A stretch of 64,000 bases of DNA from Bacteroidaceae bacterium (GTDB lineage: Bacteria > Bacteroidota > Bacteroidia > Bacteroidales > Bacteroidaceae), in contig JAFXGV010000052.1 of NCBI GenBank assembly GCA_017536765.1, forward strand, positions 45,737 to 109,736, given 5' to 3'. The position numbers and the translations under genes were made by a program. Of this stretch, positions 54,126-62,889 are shown in pieces (the first letter of the stretch is position 1; every line of letters begins with the position of its first letter). Below the pieces are notes generated by a model. That model worked only from the letters and a program-made list of their open reading frames with translations. It was not told where the DNA came from and did not search any database.

Positions 54126-54563
54126 CTACTTGTTGTAAATATGTACATTCCTTTCTTTATCCAATATAAATTGTTGATATAATGGGAAAATATGTAGTTT
54201 TTGATGAACAAGATTTGTAAAGTAAGCATCTATTGCCGGGATTTCTGTGTACGCTTTTACTTCTTTATTTTTAATAAAAAGAACGATAACACGTGTATCA
54301 TCCAAAGTGTAGCTGCAATAACTCCTTAATTTATTGGACATTTTGTATGGTAAGGAATATGTAATATCCTCATCGTCATATGGATAAATGAAATAAATAC
54401 TGTCGTATTCATTCACACAATAATCTCCAAAAGAAAATGTTTTATGCACTTCTTGTTTGTTAAATGCAAGTTCCAAATTCTGCTCACAAGGACCACATCC
54501 AATGCATAATAATAGAATTGATATAAGTATAGAAATTTTACTTGTTGATTTGTAGATTTCCAT
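54126..54563 (-). CDS. Island lipoprotein B, paralogue of lipoprotein A
   Basis: A 145-residue predicted lipoprotein (ISILISILLLCIGC, lipid Cys), with the shared pattern C-x-N-E-Y-D-S-I-(F/Y), Y-K-(L/M)-…-L-R-S-x-C-x-Y and the identical end QQFILDKERNVHIYNK. The central part is diverged from lipoprotein A, as expected for partners of diverged proteins. Its start overlaps the DUF6973-like gene B by 26 bp, exactly as in unit A. Function unknown. Confidence 0.74.
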   Translation of the reverse strand: MEIYKSTSKISILISILLLCIGCGPCEQNLELAFNKQEVHKTFSFGDYCVNEYDSIYFIYPYDDEDITYSLPYKMSNKLRSYCSYTLDDTRVIVLFIKNKEVKAYTEIPAIDAYFTNLVHQKLHIFPLYQQFILDKERNVHIYNK

Positions 54564-55062
54564 TCTTTGCTGCATTTATTACATTGTTTAATAATTCTTG
54601 TTCGTCCCAATTATTTATAATGGCTTGGTTGCCTAAATGGTACCCCACAGCATTGTTATGTAAATCCATAGCTTTCGCCGCTGGATTGTTTTTAGGCTTG
54701 TCTTCGTGCGCATCTCCAAGTTCTTTCGCATAAGGTGAATTTAAGCCTGCATCTCTTTGATTTAACGCACACCAATAGCAATGCCTTATTGCATCCCCGT
54801 AATCATCTGCTTTTCCTTCAAAATTATTTACGGCTTCAAGAGCTTTGCTTCTATTTATAATAAACCGTGTCGCCAGATATGGGTGTCTTGTTATAAAATC
54901 CTTTTCGCTTGGCGAAATATTTTGATAGCCATTTATGTAATAGTCATATTTCTTTTCAAAGAAATTTCTGCCATCATCTCCAGGTTCATTGTACATCATA
55001 GCAAGGCTTGCATCATCGAGTAGGCTTGCAACTCTTTGTCTTTTGTTAAAAAAGTTTCTCAT
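54538..55062 (-). CDS. DUF6973-like protein B
   Basis: A 174-residue paralogue of the protein at 51937-52431. It shares the N-terminal FFNKRQRVASLLDDASLAM and the C-terminal block (YGDAIRHCYWCALNQ, GDAHEDKP, AMDLHNNAVGYHLGNQAIINNW); residues about 21-85 are unrelated or 10 residues longer. The start at 55062 corresponds to the start of copy A. The open frame further upstream merely runs through the leader. TACTTTTG (55084-55077) is a -7-like box 15 bp before the start. Confidence 0.78.
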   Translation of the reverse strand: MRNFFNKRQRVASLLDDASLAMMYNEPGDDGRNFFEKKYDYYINGYQNISPSEKDFITRHPYLATRFIINRSKALEAVNNFEGKADDYGDAIRHCYWCALNQRDAGLNSPYAKELGDAHEDKPKNNPAAKAMDLHNNAVGYHLGNQAIINNWDEQELLNNVINAAKNGNLQINK

Positions 55063-55171
55063 AATTCTTTTTTCAACAAAAGTACAACGCGAATATAGCG
55101 ACAAGGTTGCTAAAATGCTAAATTCTACAAAGAAAATGTTTCTTGCAAACAGGCTATTCCCTTTGGTCGGC
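55063..55171 (-). repeat. Island leader repeat, copy 1 (next to intact nadK)
   Basis: The complete leader: the last codons and stop of nadK (55154-55171), a spacer with GCTAAATTCTACAAAG, and the promoter-like TACTTTTG near the DUF6973-like start. Copies 2 and 3 are derived or related fragments. Confidence 0.8.
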
Positions 55172-56026
55172 CCCCCACATAAGTTTCTCGCGCAGGTTGA
55201 GAATGAACGAGTGCTCGCGGCGGCGCACAATGAGTTGTTTGTAGTCGGCTTTTTTCACCGTGATAATGGTACCCTCGTCGCAGCTTTCGTTTCGCCCGTC
55301 AATGGCTATCAGGTAGTTGTGGCTGCGGCTGTTTACCTTTATCTCTATGGTGGTGCTGTCGCTCAGCACAATGGGGCGGGCGCTGAGGCTGTGCGGAGCA
55401 ATGGGGGTGAGCACTATCACGTTGGCATCGGGGGCTATTATGGGGCCGCCCACGCTCAAAGAGTAGCCTGTGGAGCCCGAGGGGGCTGCCACTATAAGGC
55501 CGTCGGCCTGGTAGGTTATCTTCTCCTTGCCGTTGAGGGTGGCTTCCAGTGTCATCATCGACGACGATGCGTGTTTCATTATCGCAATCTCGTTGAGCGC
55601 CACGGGATAGCTCGCTATTATGCCGTTTGCAGCAGTGGCCTCTATGAGGCTGCGTTCCTCTATGTTGTATTTGCCCTCGTGTATGCGTTCAAAAATGTGC
55701 TCTATGTCGTTGTTGGCTGTGGAGGTGAGGAATCCAAGCCGCCCTGCGTTTATGCCCAAGATGGGTATGGGCTTGCGCCCCACACGGCTTGCAGTGCGCA
55801 GCAGGGTGCCGTCGCCGCCAAAGCTTATGGCAATGTCGGCCGTAAAGTCGTCGCCCTCAATTATTTCGACTCCTTCGATGGGCAGCCGGCGGTTCTCGCA
55901 CAGGAACTCATAGAACGGGCGGTCTATTGCATAGCTGTCGCCCCATTTCTTTATGGTTCCGAACAATTCGTCTATGCTTTCCGACTTTTTTGTCTGGTGT
56001 ATATTTCCGAATATCGCAAATTTCAT
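55154..56026 (-). CDS. nadK: NAD kinase
   Basis: A 290-residue ATP/polyphosphate NAD kinase making NADP. FGGDGTLLRTA is the GGDG phosphate motif, NEIAIMKHASSSM the NE/D motif and DGLIVAAPSGSTGYSLSVGGPI the conserved loop with the catalytic-site region. The ATG at 56026 (MKFAIFGNIHQ) is preferred to a Met at 56050. A -7-like TAAATTTG is at 56055-56048. It transcribes towards the accessory island; its final codons and stop are duplicated in that island. Confidence 0.95.
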   Translation of the reverse strand: MKFAIFGNIHQTKKSESIDELFGTIKKWGDSYAIDRPFYEFLCENRRLPIEGVEIIEGDDFTADIAISFGGDGTLLRTASRVGRKPIPILGINAGRLGFLTSTANNDIEHIFERIHEGKYNIEERSLIEATAANGIIASYPVALNEIAIMKHASSSMMTLEATLNGKEKITYQADGLIVAAPSGSTGYSLSVGGPIIAPDANVIVLTPIAPHSLSARPIVLSDSTTIEIKVNSRSHNYLIAIDGRNESCDEGTIITVKKADYKQLIVRRREHSFILNLREKLMWGADQRE

Positions 56027-56159
56027 AGGCCTTTCTCTCTTTGTGTGCAAATTTAAGATAAATTATTATCTAAATATTATTATTTGTAGTAATTTTGCTT
56101 TCAAATTGAATTATTAGCATTTCATTACCCGTAATACGTTTATTCGCAACTGAGATTAT

Positions 56160-56882
56160 ATGAAAACAAAATTAAGTGTAAACATAAACAAAATTGCTAC
56201 CTTGAGAAACGCACGTGGCGGTAACAACCCCGATGTGTTGAAGGTGGCAAAGGATTGTGAACTGTTTGGTGCAGATGGTATAACCGTGCATCCCCGCCCC
56301 GACGAGCGCCACATACGCCGTGCCGATGTGCCAGCCCTGCAGGCAATCTTGCGCACCGAGTTCAATATCGAGGGTTGCCCCACCAAGGAGTTTATGGACC
56401 TTGTTCTGCGTGTGCGCCCCTCGCAAGTAACCCTTGTGCCCGACAAACCCGAGCAGCTTACATCGAACAGCGGCTGGGACACCGAGAAGGAGCAGGATTT
56501 CTTGTGCGATGTGTTGAACGACTTGCGTGCAGCAAGCATCCGCAGCAGTATCTTCATCGATGCATCGCCCCGTATGGCTGAGTTTGCGGCTAAGGCAGGT
56601 GCCGACCGCGTGGAGCTTTACACCGAGCCTTATGCCCTCAATTATGCCCGTAACCGCGAGGCTGCCATCGAGCCCTTCCTGCAAACCGCCATCCGCGTGA
56701 AGCAGTTGGGCATAGGCCTTAACGCAGGACACGACCTCAGCCTCGAGAATTTGAAATATTTTACCGACGTGATTACTTGGGTAGATGAGGTGTCGATAGG
56801 TCACGCGCTTGTGTGCGATGCCCTTTATCTTGGCCTGGAAAATACCATAAAGGCTTATCAAGAGTGTCTAATAAAAAAATAA
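56160..56882 (+). CDS. pdxJ: Pyridoxine 5'-phosphate synthase
   Basis: PdxJ condenses 1-deoxyxylulose 5-phosphate with 3-amino-2-oxopropyl phosphate. The 240-residue TIM barrel has LSVNINKIATLRNARGG, GADGITVHPRPDERHIR, AGADRVELYTEPYA and GLNAGHDLSLENL, all typical. It is divergent from nadK and starts a probable operon with exbB 12 bp later. A -7-like TAATTTTG lies at 56090. Confidence 0.95.
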   Translation: MKTKLSVNINKIATLRNARGGNNPDVLKVAKDCELFGADGITVHPRPDERHIRRADVPALQAILRTEFNIEGCPTKEFMDLVLRVRPSQVTLVPDKPEQLTSNSGWDTEKEQDFLCDVLNDLRAASIRSSIFIDASPRMAEFAAKAGADRVELYTEPYALNYARNREAAIEPFLQTAIRVKQLGIGLNAGHDLSLENLKYFTDVITWVDEVSIGHALVCDALYLGLENTIKAYQECLIKK

Positions 56883-56894
56883 CAATATAAAACT

Positions 56895-57605
56895 ATGAAC
56901 TTACTTACTGCGATAACCGATGCAACAGCCGTGGCGCAAGACTCTTTGATGGTGCTCACCGAGCCTGTTGCCGAGACTATGAACGTGTGGAGTCTTGCCG
57001 TAAAGGGTGGTTGGATAATGGTGGTGCTTGCCATCTTGTCTGTCATCGGCATCTATATTTTTGTGGAGCGTTATGCCACACTGCACAAGGCTATGACAAA
57101 GAACCCCTATTTGCTCGACCGCCTGCACGACAACATTAAGGAGAACGACATAAAATCGGCAATGAATTACTGCCGCAACCAGAACACTCCCGTGGCGCGC
57201 GTGCTGGAAAAGGGCTTGAAGGCCTATAACCTGTCGACCGAGTATATGCGCCAGGCTATGGACAACAACGCAGGCCTGGAGATTGCCTCGCTCGAAAAGG
57301 GGCTCCCCGTGCTATCTACCATTGCTGCCGTTGGCCCTATGATTGGTTTCTTGGGCACCGTTACAGGTATGGTGCAGGCCTTTTGGGAGATGTCCAACGC
57401 GGGTAATAACATCGACGTGTCGCTGCTCTCGGGCGGTATATACGAGGCTATGATTACCACCGTTGGCGGTCTTTTGGTGGGTATAGTTGCCATTTTTGCA
57501 TACAACTACCTTGTAGCTCGCGTTGATAGAGTGCAGAACGACATAGAGGGCGAAATTATTGCCTTTATGGAGATTGCTGCCGAGCTTAAAGAGAAAAAAC
57601 AGTAA
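56895..57605 (+). CDS. exbB: MotA/TolQ/ExbB proton channel protein
   Basis: A 236-residue inner-membrane proton channel subunit: helix 1 (GGWIMVVLAILSVIGIYIFVERY), the central ARVLEKGLKAY cytosolic loop, helices 2 and 3 (IAAVGPMIGFLGTVTGMVQAF; GGIYEAMITTVGGLLVGIVAIFAYNYLV). Followed by exbD and a TonB-like gene, so it energises TonB-dependent outer-membrane transport. Confidence 0.9.
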   Translation: MNLLTAITDATAVAQDSLMVLTEPVAETMNVWSLAVKGGWIMVVLAILSVIGIYIFVERYATLHKAMTKNPYLLDRLHDNIKENDIKSAMNYCRNQNTPVARVLEKGLKAYNLSTEYMRQAMDNNAGLEIASLEKGLPVLSTIAAVGPMIGFLGTVTGMVQAFWEMSNAGNNIDVSLLSGGIYEAMITTVGGLLVGIVAIFAYNYLVARVDRVQNDIEGEIIAFMEIAAELKEKKQ

Positions 57606-57627
57606 CAGCCCTTTATTTTGCATAACG

Positions 57628-58041
57628 ATGATTAAAAGAAAGACAAAGACAATAGATATGTTCTCAATGTCGTCGATGACCGACATTATATTTCTGTTGC
57701 TCATCTTCTTTATGATAACCTCCACAATGGTTACCCCCAACGCCATAAAGGTGTTGTTGCCGCAAGGTAGCCGGCAGACGGCGGCCAAGCCTCTTGCCCG
57801 CATAATAATAGACAAGGACCTGAACTATTATTCGGCATTCGGCAACGAGGACGAGATGCCCATTTCGCCCGATAACATCACCGCTTTTCTGCTCGATTGT
57901 GCAGCCAAGCAACCCGAAATGTATGTTGCGCTCTATGCCGACGAGAGCATTCCTTACCGCGAGATTGTGAAGGTGCTTAACATAGCAAACGAGAATAGTT
58001 TTAAGATGGTGCTTGCAACCCGTCGCCCCGACAGAAAGTAA
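57628..58041 (+). CDS. exbD: ExbD/TolR-family protein
   Basis: A 137-residue bitopic protein with the proton-carrying Asp in SMTDIIFLLLIFFMITSTM and a small periplasmic domain (ADESIPYREIVKVLNIAN). Partner of ExbB. The ATG at 57628 is chosen because MIKRKTKTIDMFSMSSMTD is the usual N-terminus. Its stop overlaps the start of the TonB-like gene by one base. Confidence 0.9.
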   Translation: MIKRKTKTIDMFSMSSMTDIIFLLLIFFMITSTMVTPNAIKVLLPQGSRQTAAKPLARIIIDKDLNYYSAFGNEDEMPISPDNITAFLLDCAAKQPEMYVALYADESIPYREIVKVLNIANENSFKMVLATRRPDRK

Positions 58042-58868
58042 TGAAAGATTTAACAAAGGAACAAATATACGGTATTGCGGCAACCATAGTTGCCCACCTG
58101 CTGCTATTCCTGCTCCTGTGGTTCCTGGTGATAACAAAGCCGCTGCCGCAGGACGAAGCCGGCGTACCTGTGATCTTGGGTAACGCGCAGTTTGCTGCGG
58201 GCGACGCCTATCAATATACCGAGGTGAATGTGGCGCCTGTTCCATCGCCTGTCACAACAACTGTTCCACCCCCTGCGACATCGCCCTCCGAGCCGCTTAT
58301 AACACAGGCCGATGAGCCCACGGTGGCACTGCCGAGCAGCGATAAAAAGAAGGACAAGAAAAAGGTGGAAACGCCCAAAAAGAGTGCCGAGCAGTTAGAG
58401 GCAGAACGCAAGGCCCGGGAGGCCGAGCGCAAACGCCGCGAAGCCGAGGAACTTGCCCGCGTGGCGAACTCGCGCATTGCCGGGGCGTTTGGCAAGGGCA
58501 GCACAATGACAGGCCGTGGCGATGCCGCCGAGGGCAAGGGCAACCAAGGCTCGCCCCAGGGAAATGGCAGCGAGGGTGTTGTGAGCGGTACAGGCGGCTA
58601 TGGAACATACGACCTTGGAGGCCGCTCGCTTGCGGGTGCTCTCCCCCGCCCGTCGTATAACGCACAGGAGGAGGGCCGCGTAGTGGTGACTATAACCGTG
58701 AACCCCGATGGCAAGGTTATAAAGGTGGATATAAACCAACGTACAAACACAGCCAGCCCGGCACTTCGTGCAGCAGCGCTCGCTGCGGCCCGCAAGGCTG
58801 TGTTTAACAAGGTATCTACCTTGAATAATCAGACGGGAACAATTACGTACTATTTCAAATTAAGATAA
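58041..58868 (+). CDS. TonB-like energy transducer
   Basis: 275 residues: an N-terminal anchor (GIAATIVAHLLLFLLLWFLVI), a Pro-rich then Lys/Glu/Arg-rich charged helix (KKSAEQLEAERKAREAERKRREAEE), a Gly-rich stretch, and a TonB C-terminal fold (VVVTITVNPDGKVIKVDINQRT…YYFKLR). It completes the ExbB-ExbD-TonB complex. The long charged helix resembles TolA as much as TonB, so a Tol-like role cannot be excluded. Confidence 0.87.
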   Translation: MKDLTKEQIYGIAATIVAHLLLFLLLWFLVITKPLPQDEAGVPVILGNAQFAAGDAYQYTEVNVAPVPSPVTTTVPPPATSPSEPLITQADEPTVALPSSDKKKDKKKVETPKKSAEQLEAERKAREAERKRREAEELARVANSRIAGAFGKGSTMTGRGDAAEGKGNQGSPQGNGSEGVVSGTGGYGTYDLGGRSLAGALPRPSYNAQEEGRVVVTITVNPDGKVIKVDINQRTNTASPALRAAALAAARKAVFNKVSTLNNQTGTITYYFKLR

Positions 58869-58914
58869 TATGGAGTGCCGCGATGGTGTGGCATTCTTAA
58901 AAAAGATAATAATT

Positions 58915-59466
58915 ATGAGCAAAATATATCTATTCCTTGCCGATGGTTTTGAGACCGTTGAGGCTTTGGCTCCCGTTGACGTGATGCGTCGTGCGGGCTT
59001 GGAGGTTGTGACAACATCTATTATGGGCCGCAAAGAGGTTACGTCGGCCCACGGAGTGTCGGTGGTTGCCGATGCTCTTTTCGAGGATGTGGATTTCGCC
59101 GATGCTGCGGCGCTTGTGCTCCCCGGTGGCGGTGTGGGCACCGATAACCTGTCGGCCTGCGAACCGTTACGCGCCCTGCTCAAAGAGGCTGCAGCCGATG
59201 GCAAGTTGCTTGCTGCAATATGTGCCGCTCCTATGGTGTTTGGCCGCACAGGCCTGCTCACAGGCTGCAAAGCCACTTGCTACCCGGGTTGCGAAGGTGA
59301 CCTCTTCGGTGCGGTATATACCGCTGCGGCAGTGGAGGAGTGTGGCAACATAATCACTGCTTGCGGCCCCGGTGCTTCATTCGATTTCGGTTTTGCCATA
59401 GTTGCACGTTTCTGCGGCATCGAGGTGGTGAACACTCTGCGCGCGCAAATGCAGTTCAAGGATTAA
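58915..59466 (+). CDS. DJ-1/PfpI family protein
   Basis: A 183-residue DJ-1 homologue: ADGFETVEALAPVDVMRRAGLEV near the start and the nucleophile-elbow Cys in LLAAICAAPMVFG. DJ-1 proteins act as glyoxalase/deglycase-like enzymes or oxidative-stress sensors; the particular activity is not settled. The ATG at 58915 (MSKIYLFLADGFE) is preferred to one 45 bp upstream. Confidence 0.92.
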   Translation: MSKIYLFLADGFETVEALAPVDVMRRAGLEVVTTSIMGRKEVTSAHGVSVVADALFEDVDFADAAALVLPGGGVGTDNLSACEPLRALLKEAAADGKLLAAICAAPMVFGRTGLLTGCKATCYPGCEGDLFGAVYTAAAVEECGNIITACGPGASFDFGFAIVARFCGIEVVNTLRAQMQFKD

Positions 59467-59481
59467 ATATTTAGAACAGAT

Positions 59482-60180
59482 ATGAAAAGATATATTATAG
59501 TGGTTGCAGGTGGCAAGGGTACCCGTATGGGTGGCGATACCCCCAAACAGTTTCAGCTGCTGGCAGGCAAGCCGGTGCTGATGGTTACCTTGGAGCATCT
59601 GCACGCCCTCGACTCCGCATTGCAGATAATACTTGTGTTGCCACAGGAGCATATAGAGCTATGGAAATCGCTCTGCAAGGAGTATGCCTTTGAGGTGCCT
59701 ATGATGCTTGCCACAGGCGGCACCACCCGTTTCCACTCGGTGCAGAACGGCCTTGCCCTTGTCGATGACATTGACGATGCCCTTGTGGGCGTACACGATG
59801 GTGTGAGGCCTTTTGTTTCGCAGCGCGTGTATGACGATGCCTACCGCGAGGCGCTCATCAGTGGTGCGGCTATTCCTATGATTGAAATTCACGACAGCCT
59901 GCGTCACATAATAGGCAGCAACGGAGCAAGCGAGGTTGTTCCACGCGACCGTTATCGCCTTGTGCAGACACCTCAGGTGTTCAAACTGTCGGTATTACGC
60001 GAGGCATACACGCAGCGCTATGTGGAGAACTTTACCGACGATGCCTCGGTTGTTGAGGCTATGGGGCACTCCGTCGTAGGTGTAGAGGGTAACCGCGAGA
60101 ATATAAAACTCACCACCCCCTATGACCTGCTCATTGCAAATACCATAATGCAATGCTGGACCTCACAACAAGGAACATAA
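59482..60180 (+). CDS. ispD: 2-C-methyl-D-erythritol 4-phosphate cytidylyltransferase
   Basis: IspD of the non-mevalonate isoprenoid pathway: 232 residues, CTP-binding start VVAGGKGTRMGGDTPKQFQLLAGKPVL, and VHDGVRPFVS and RLVQTPQVFKLSVL motifs. Its 3' end overlaps recG by 28 bp. The full MEP pathway is not in this window. Confidence 0.95.
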   Translation: MKRYIIVVAGGKGTRMGGDTPKQFQLLAGKPVLMVTLEHLHALDSALQIILVLPQEHIELWKSLCKEYAFEVPMMLATGGTTRFHSVQNGLALVDDIDDALVGVHDGVRPFVSQRVYDDAYREALISGAAIPMIEIHDSLRHIIGSNGASEVVPRDRYRLVQTPQVFKLSVLREAYTQRYVENFTDDASVVEAMGHSVVGVEGNRENIKLTTPYDLLIANTIMQCWTSQQGT

Positions 60181-62252
60181 AGTATCTGCCGGGGGTGGGC
60201 GAGCAGCGTGCAGCTCTGCTGAACAGGGAACTGAAAATATATTCCCTGTACGATTTGCTGTACTATTTCCCCTATAAATATGTAGATAGAAGCCGCCTCT
60301 TCAAGGTGGCGGAGCTCACGGGTAATATGCCGTTTGTGCAGTTGTGTGGCGAGATACGCAGTTTCGAGGAGATGGGCGAGGGCGTGAGCCGCCGCCTGGT
60401 GGCCCATTTTACCGACGGCACCGGCTTTATCGACTTAGTGTGGTTTCGCGGCATAAAGTTTGTGAAGGGGCGTTACAAGGTGGGCGAAAAGTATCTTATA
60501 TTCGGCAAGCCTACAATGTTCAACGGCCGCGTGAACATTGCACACCCCGATATTGATGTGGCGGCCTCGGTGCAACTGAGCGAGATGGGGCTGCAACCTT
60601 ATTACAACACCACCGAGAAGATGAAACGCAGCGGGCTCAACTCGCTTGCTATAGCCAAGCTCGTGAACAACCTTTTTCAGCTGATGGAAAAGGATGTAGC
60701 CGAAACGCTCACGTCCGAAATTATTGCAAAACACAAATTAGTGCCCCTGACAACCGCCCTGCGGGCCATACATTTTCCTAAAAACAACAAGGAGCTGCAG
60801 GCTGCGCAGTATCGCCTTAAATTCGAAGAACTTTTCTATATTCAACTCAATATCCTGCACTATGCCAAGGATCGCAATATGCGCTATCTTGGCCATAGGT
60901 TTGCCAAGGTGGGCGATTGCTTCAACCGTTTCTACAGCGAAAAACTCCCCTTTGAACTCACGGGGGCCCAAAAAAGGGTGGTGAAGGAGATACGCCGCGA
61001 TGTGAACAGCAACCGCCAGATGAACCGCTTGGTGCAGGGCGATGTGGGCAGTGGAAAAACCCTTGTGGCGCTGCTCTCTATGCTGCTTGCCAAAGACAAC
61101 GGCTACCAGGCCTGCATAATGGCCCCCACCGAGATTCTTGCCGAGCAGCACTACGCAACCATAAGCCGTATGCTACAGGGGCTGCCTGTGGATGTGCGCC
61201 TGCTCACGGGCAGCACCAAGCAGAAGGAGAGGCCCGCCATTTTAGATGGGCTTGCCGATGGCTCGGTGGATATTCTTGTGGGCACACACGCCGTGCTCGA
61301 GGATAATGTGCAGTTCCACAACATAGGCCTTGTGGTGATAGACGAGCAGCACCGCTTCGGCGTGGTGCAACGTGCAAAAATGTGGGCCAAGAACAATATA
61401 CCGCCACACGTTCTTGTGATGACGGCCACCCCCATCCCACGCACCCTTGCAATGACTCTCTACGGCGACCTCGATGTGTCCGTCATAGACGAGCTGCCAC
61501 CGGGCCGCAAACCCATAAGCACGCAGCATATATATCGCAACCGTGCCGACGAGATGTACTCCTTCATACGCCGCCAGCTGCAAGAGGGGCGGCAGGTGTA
61601 TGTGGTATATCCGCTCATAAGCGAGAGCGAGAAACTCGATTTGAAGAACTTGGAAGATGGCTACAAGCAACTATGCAATATCTTCTGCGACTATCGCCTG
61701 AGCAAACTGCACGGCAAGATGAAGCCCAAAGAGAAGGACGAGGAGATGCGCCGCTTTGCGCAGGGCGAAACGCAGATGCTGGTATCCACCACCGTAATCG
61801 AGGTGGGTGTGGATGTGCCCAACGCCTCGGTTATGGTCATTGAGAACGCCGAGCGCTTCGGCCTCTCGCAACTGCACCAACTGCGCGGCAGGGTGGGGCG
61901 TGGAGCATCGCAGTCGTACTGCATACTTGTAACCGACTATAAACTTTCCGAGGATACCCGCAAGCGTATGGAGATAATGGTGGGCAGCAACGACGGCTTT
62001 GAGATAGCCGAGGCCGACCTTAAACTTCGTGGCCCCGGTGATATCGAGGGCACGCAGCAGAGTGGCATAGCATTCGACCTTAAAATAGCCAATCTTGCCC
62101 GCGACGAACAGTTGCTGCAATATGTGCGCGAGGTGGCACGCGAGATTGTAGATGCCGATGCGCAGTGCGAAAATCCTGCCTACCGCATCCTGTGGGAGCG
62201 CCTGCGCGAGATTAAGAGGCGCGACAATCGCAATTGGGGTGCCATTTCGTGA
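60153..62252 (+). CDS. recG: ATP-dependent DNA helicase RecG
   Basis: A 699-residue fork-reversal helicase. Wedge domain at the N-terminus (IKYLPGVGEQRAALLNRELKIYSLYDLLYYFPY), Walker A GDVGSGKTLVALLSML near residue 293, DEQH box VIDEQHRFG, motif VI LRGRVGRGASQSYC and the C-terminal LKLRGPGDIEGTQQSG. Starts inside the ispD 3' end in another frame. Confidence 0.95.
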   Translation: MLDLTTRNIKYLPGVGEQRAALLNRELKIYSLYDLLYYFPYKYVDRSRLFKVAELTGNMPFVQLCGEIRSFEEMGEGVSRRLVAHFTDGTGFIDLVWFRGIKFVKGRYKVGEKYLIFGKPTMFNGRVNIAHPDIDVAASVQLSEMGLQPYYNTTEKMKRSGLNSLAIAKLVNNLFQLMEKDVAETLTSEIIAKHKLVPLTTALRAIHFPKNNKELQAAQYRLKFEELFYIQLNILHYAKDRNMRYLGHRFAKVGDCFNRFYSEKLPFELTGAQKRVVKEIRRDVNSNRQMNRLVQGDVGSGKTLVALLSMLLAKDNGYQACIMAPTEILAEQHYATISRMLQGLPVDVRLLTGSTKQKERPAILDGLADGSVDILVGTHAVLEDNVQFHNIGLVVIDEQHRFGVVQRAKMWAKNNIPPHVLVMTATPIPRTLAMTLYGDLDVSVIDELPPGRKPISTQHIYRNRADEMYSFIRRQLQEGRQVYVVYPLISESEKLDLKNLEDGYKQLCNIFCDYRLSKLHGKMKPKEKDEEMRRFAQGETQMLVSTTVIEVGVDVPNASVMVIENAERFGLSQLHQLRGRVGRGASQSYCILVTDYKLSEDTRKRMEIMVGSNDGFEIAEADLKLRGPGDIEGTQQSGIAFDLKIANLARDEQLLQYVREVAREIVDADAQCENPAYRILWERLREIKRRDNRNWGAIS

Positions 62253-62304
62253 AAGGCCTGTTTCTTTCTTTACACATTTTAGCAAAACTTAATTGTTTAA
62301 TATT

Positions 62305-62335
62305 CTTGTATTTATAAAGATTTTTATTACTTTTG
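62305..62335 (+). promoter_or_regulatory. Promoter of ndk
   Basis: CTTG (62305-62308), 19-bp spacer and TACTTTTG (62328-62335) match the Bacteroidetes consensus, 65 bp before the ndk ATG. Confidence 0.75.
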
Positions 62336-62400
62336 TGCCATAATGCATTATTAGGGCCACAAACAGCGTGGCATTTATACGTATAAATAAAACTGTTAAA

Positions 62401-62874
62401 ATGGAGAAAACACTCATTCTTATTAAGCCCAACGCTATTCAGCGTGGTTTGACAGGCGACATCATCACTCGCTTTGAGCGTAAAGGTTTGCGTTTTGTAG
62501 GTATCAAAATGATGTTTATGACCGATGAAATTGTAAACGAGCATTATGCCCACCTCAAGGAGCGTCCTTTCTTCCCCTACCTGAAAGCCTCTATGCAGGC
62601 TGCTCCCATCATTGCCTGCTGCCTTGAGGGTGCCGAGGCTGTTGAAACAGTGCGCCTTATGGTTGGTGCCACCAACTCGCGCAAGGCATTGCCCGGAACC
62701 ATTCGTGGCGATTTCTCTATGAGCGGCGAGCAGAACGTGGTTCACGCTTCCGATTCGGTGGAGAACGCACAGATTGAGATTAACCGTTTCTTCAAAGAGG
62801 GTGAATTGTTTGATTATAAATCGGCCGTTACCGCTTTTGAGTATGGCGGCGAGGAGAGTATTAAATTCAAATAA
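62401..62874 (+). CDS. ndk: Nucleoside-diphosphate kinase
   Basis: Ndk balances nucleoside triphosphate pools. 157 residues with TLILIKPNAIQRGLTGDIITRFERKGL, NSRKALPGTIRGDFSMS and the phospho-His motif NVVHASDSVENAQIEI. The ATG at 62401 is chosen because homology begins at MEKTLILIKP. Own promoter. Confidence 0.95.
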   Translation: MEKTLILIKPNAIQRGLTGDIITRFERKGLRFVGIKMMFMTDEIVNEHYAHLKERPFFPYLKASMQAAPIIACCLEGAEAVETVRLMVGATNSRKALPGTIRGDFSMSGEQNVVHASDSVENAQIEINRFFKEGELFDYKSAVTAFEYGGEESIKFK

Positions 62875-62889
62875 TTCTGCCCGGTGAAG

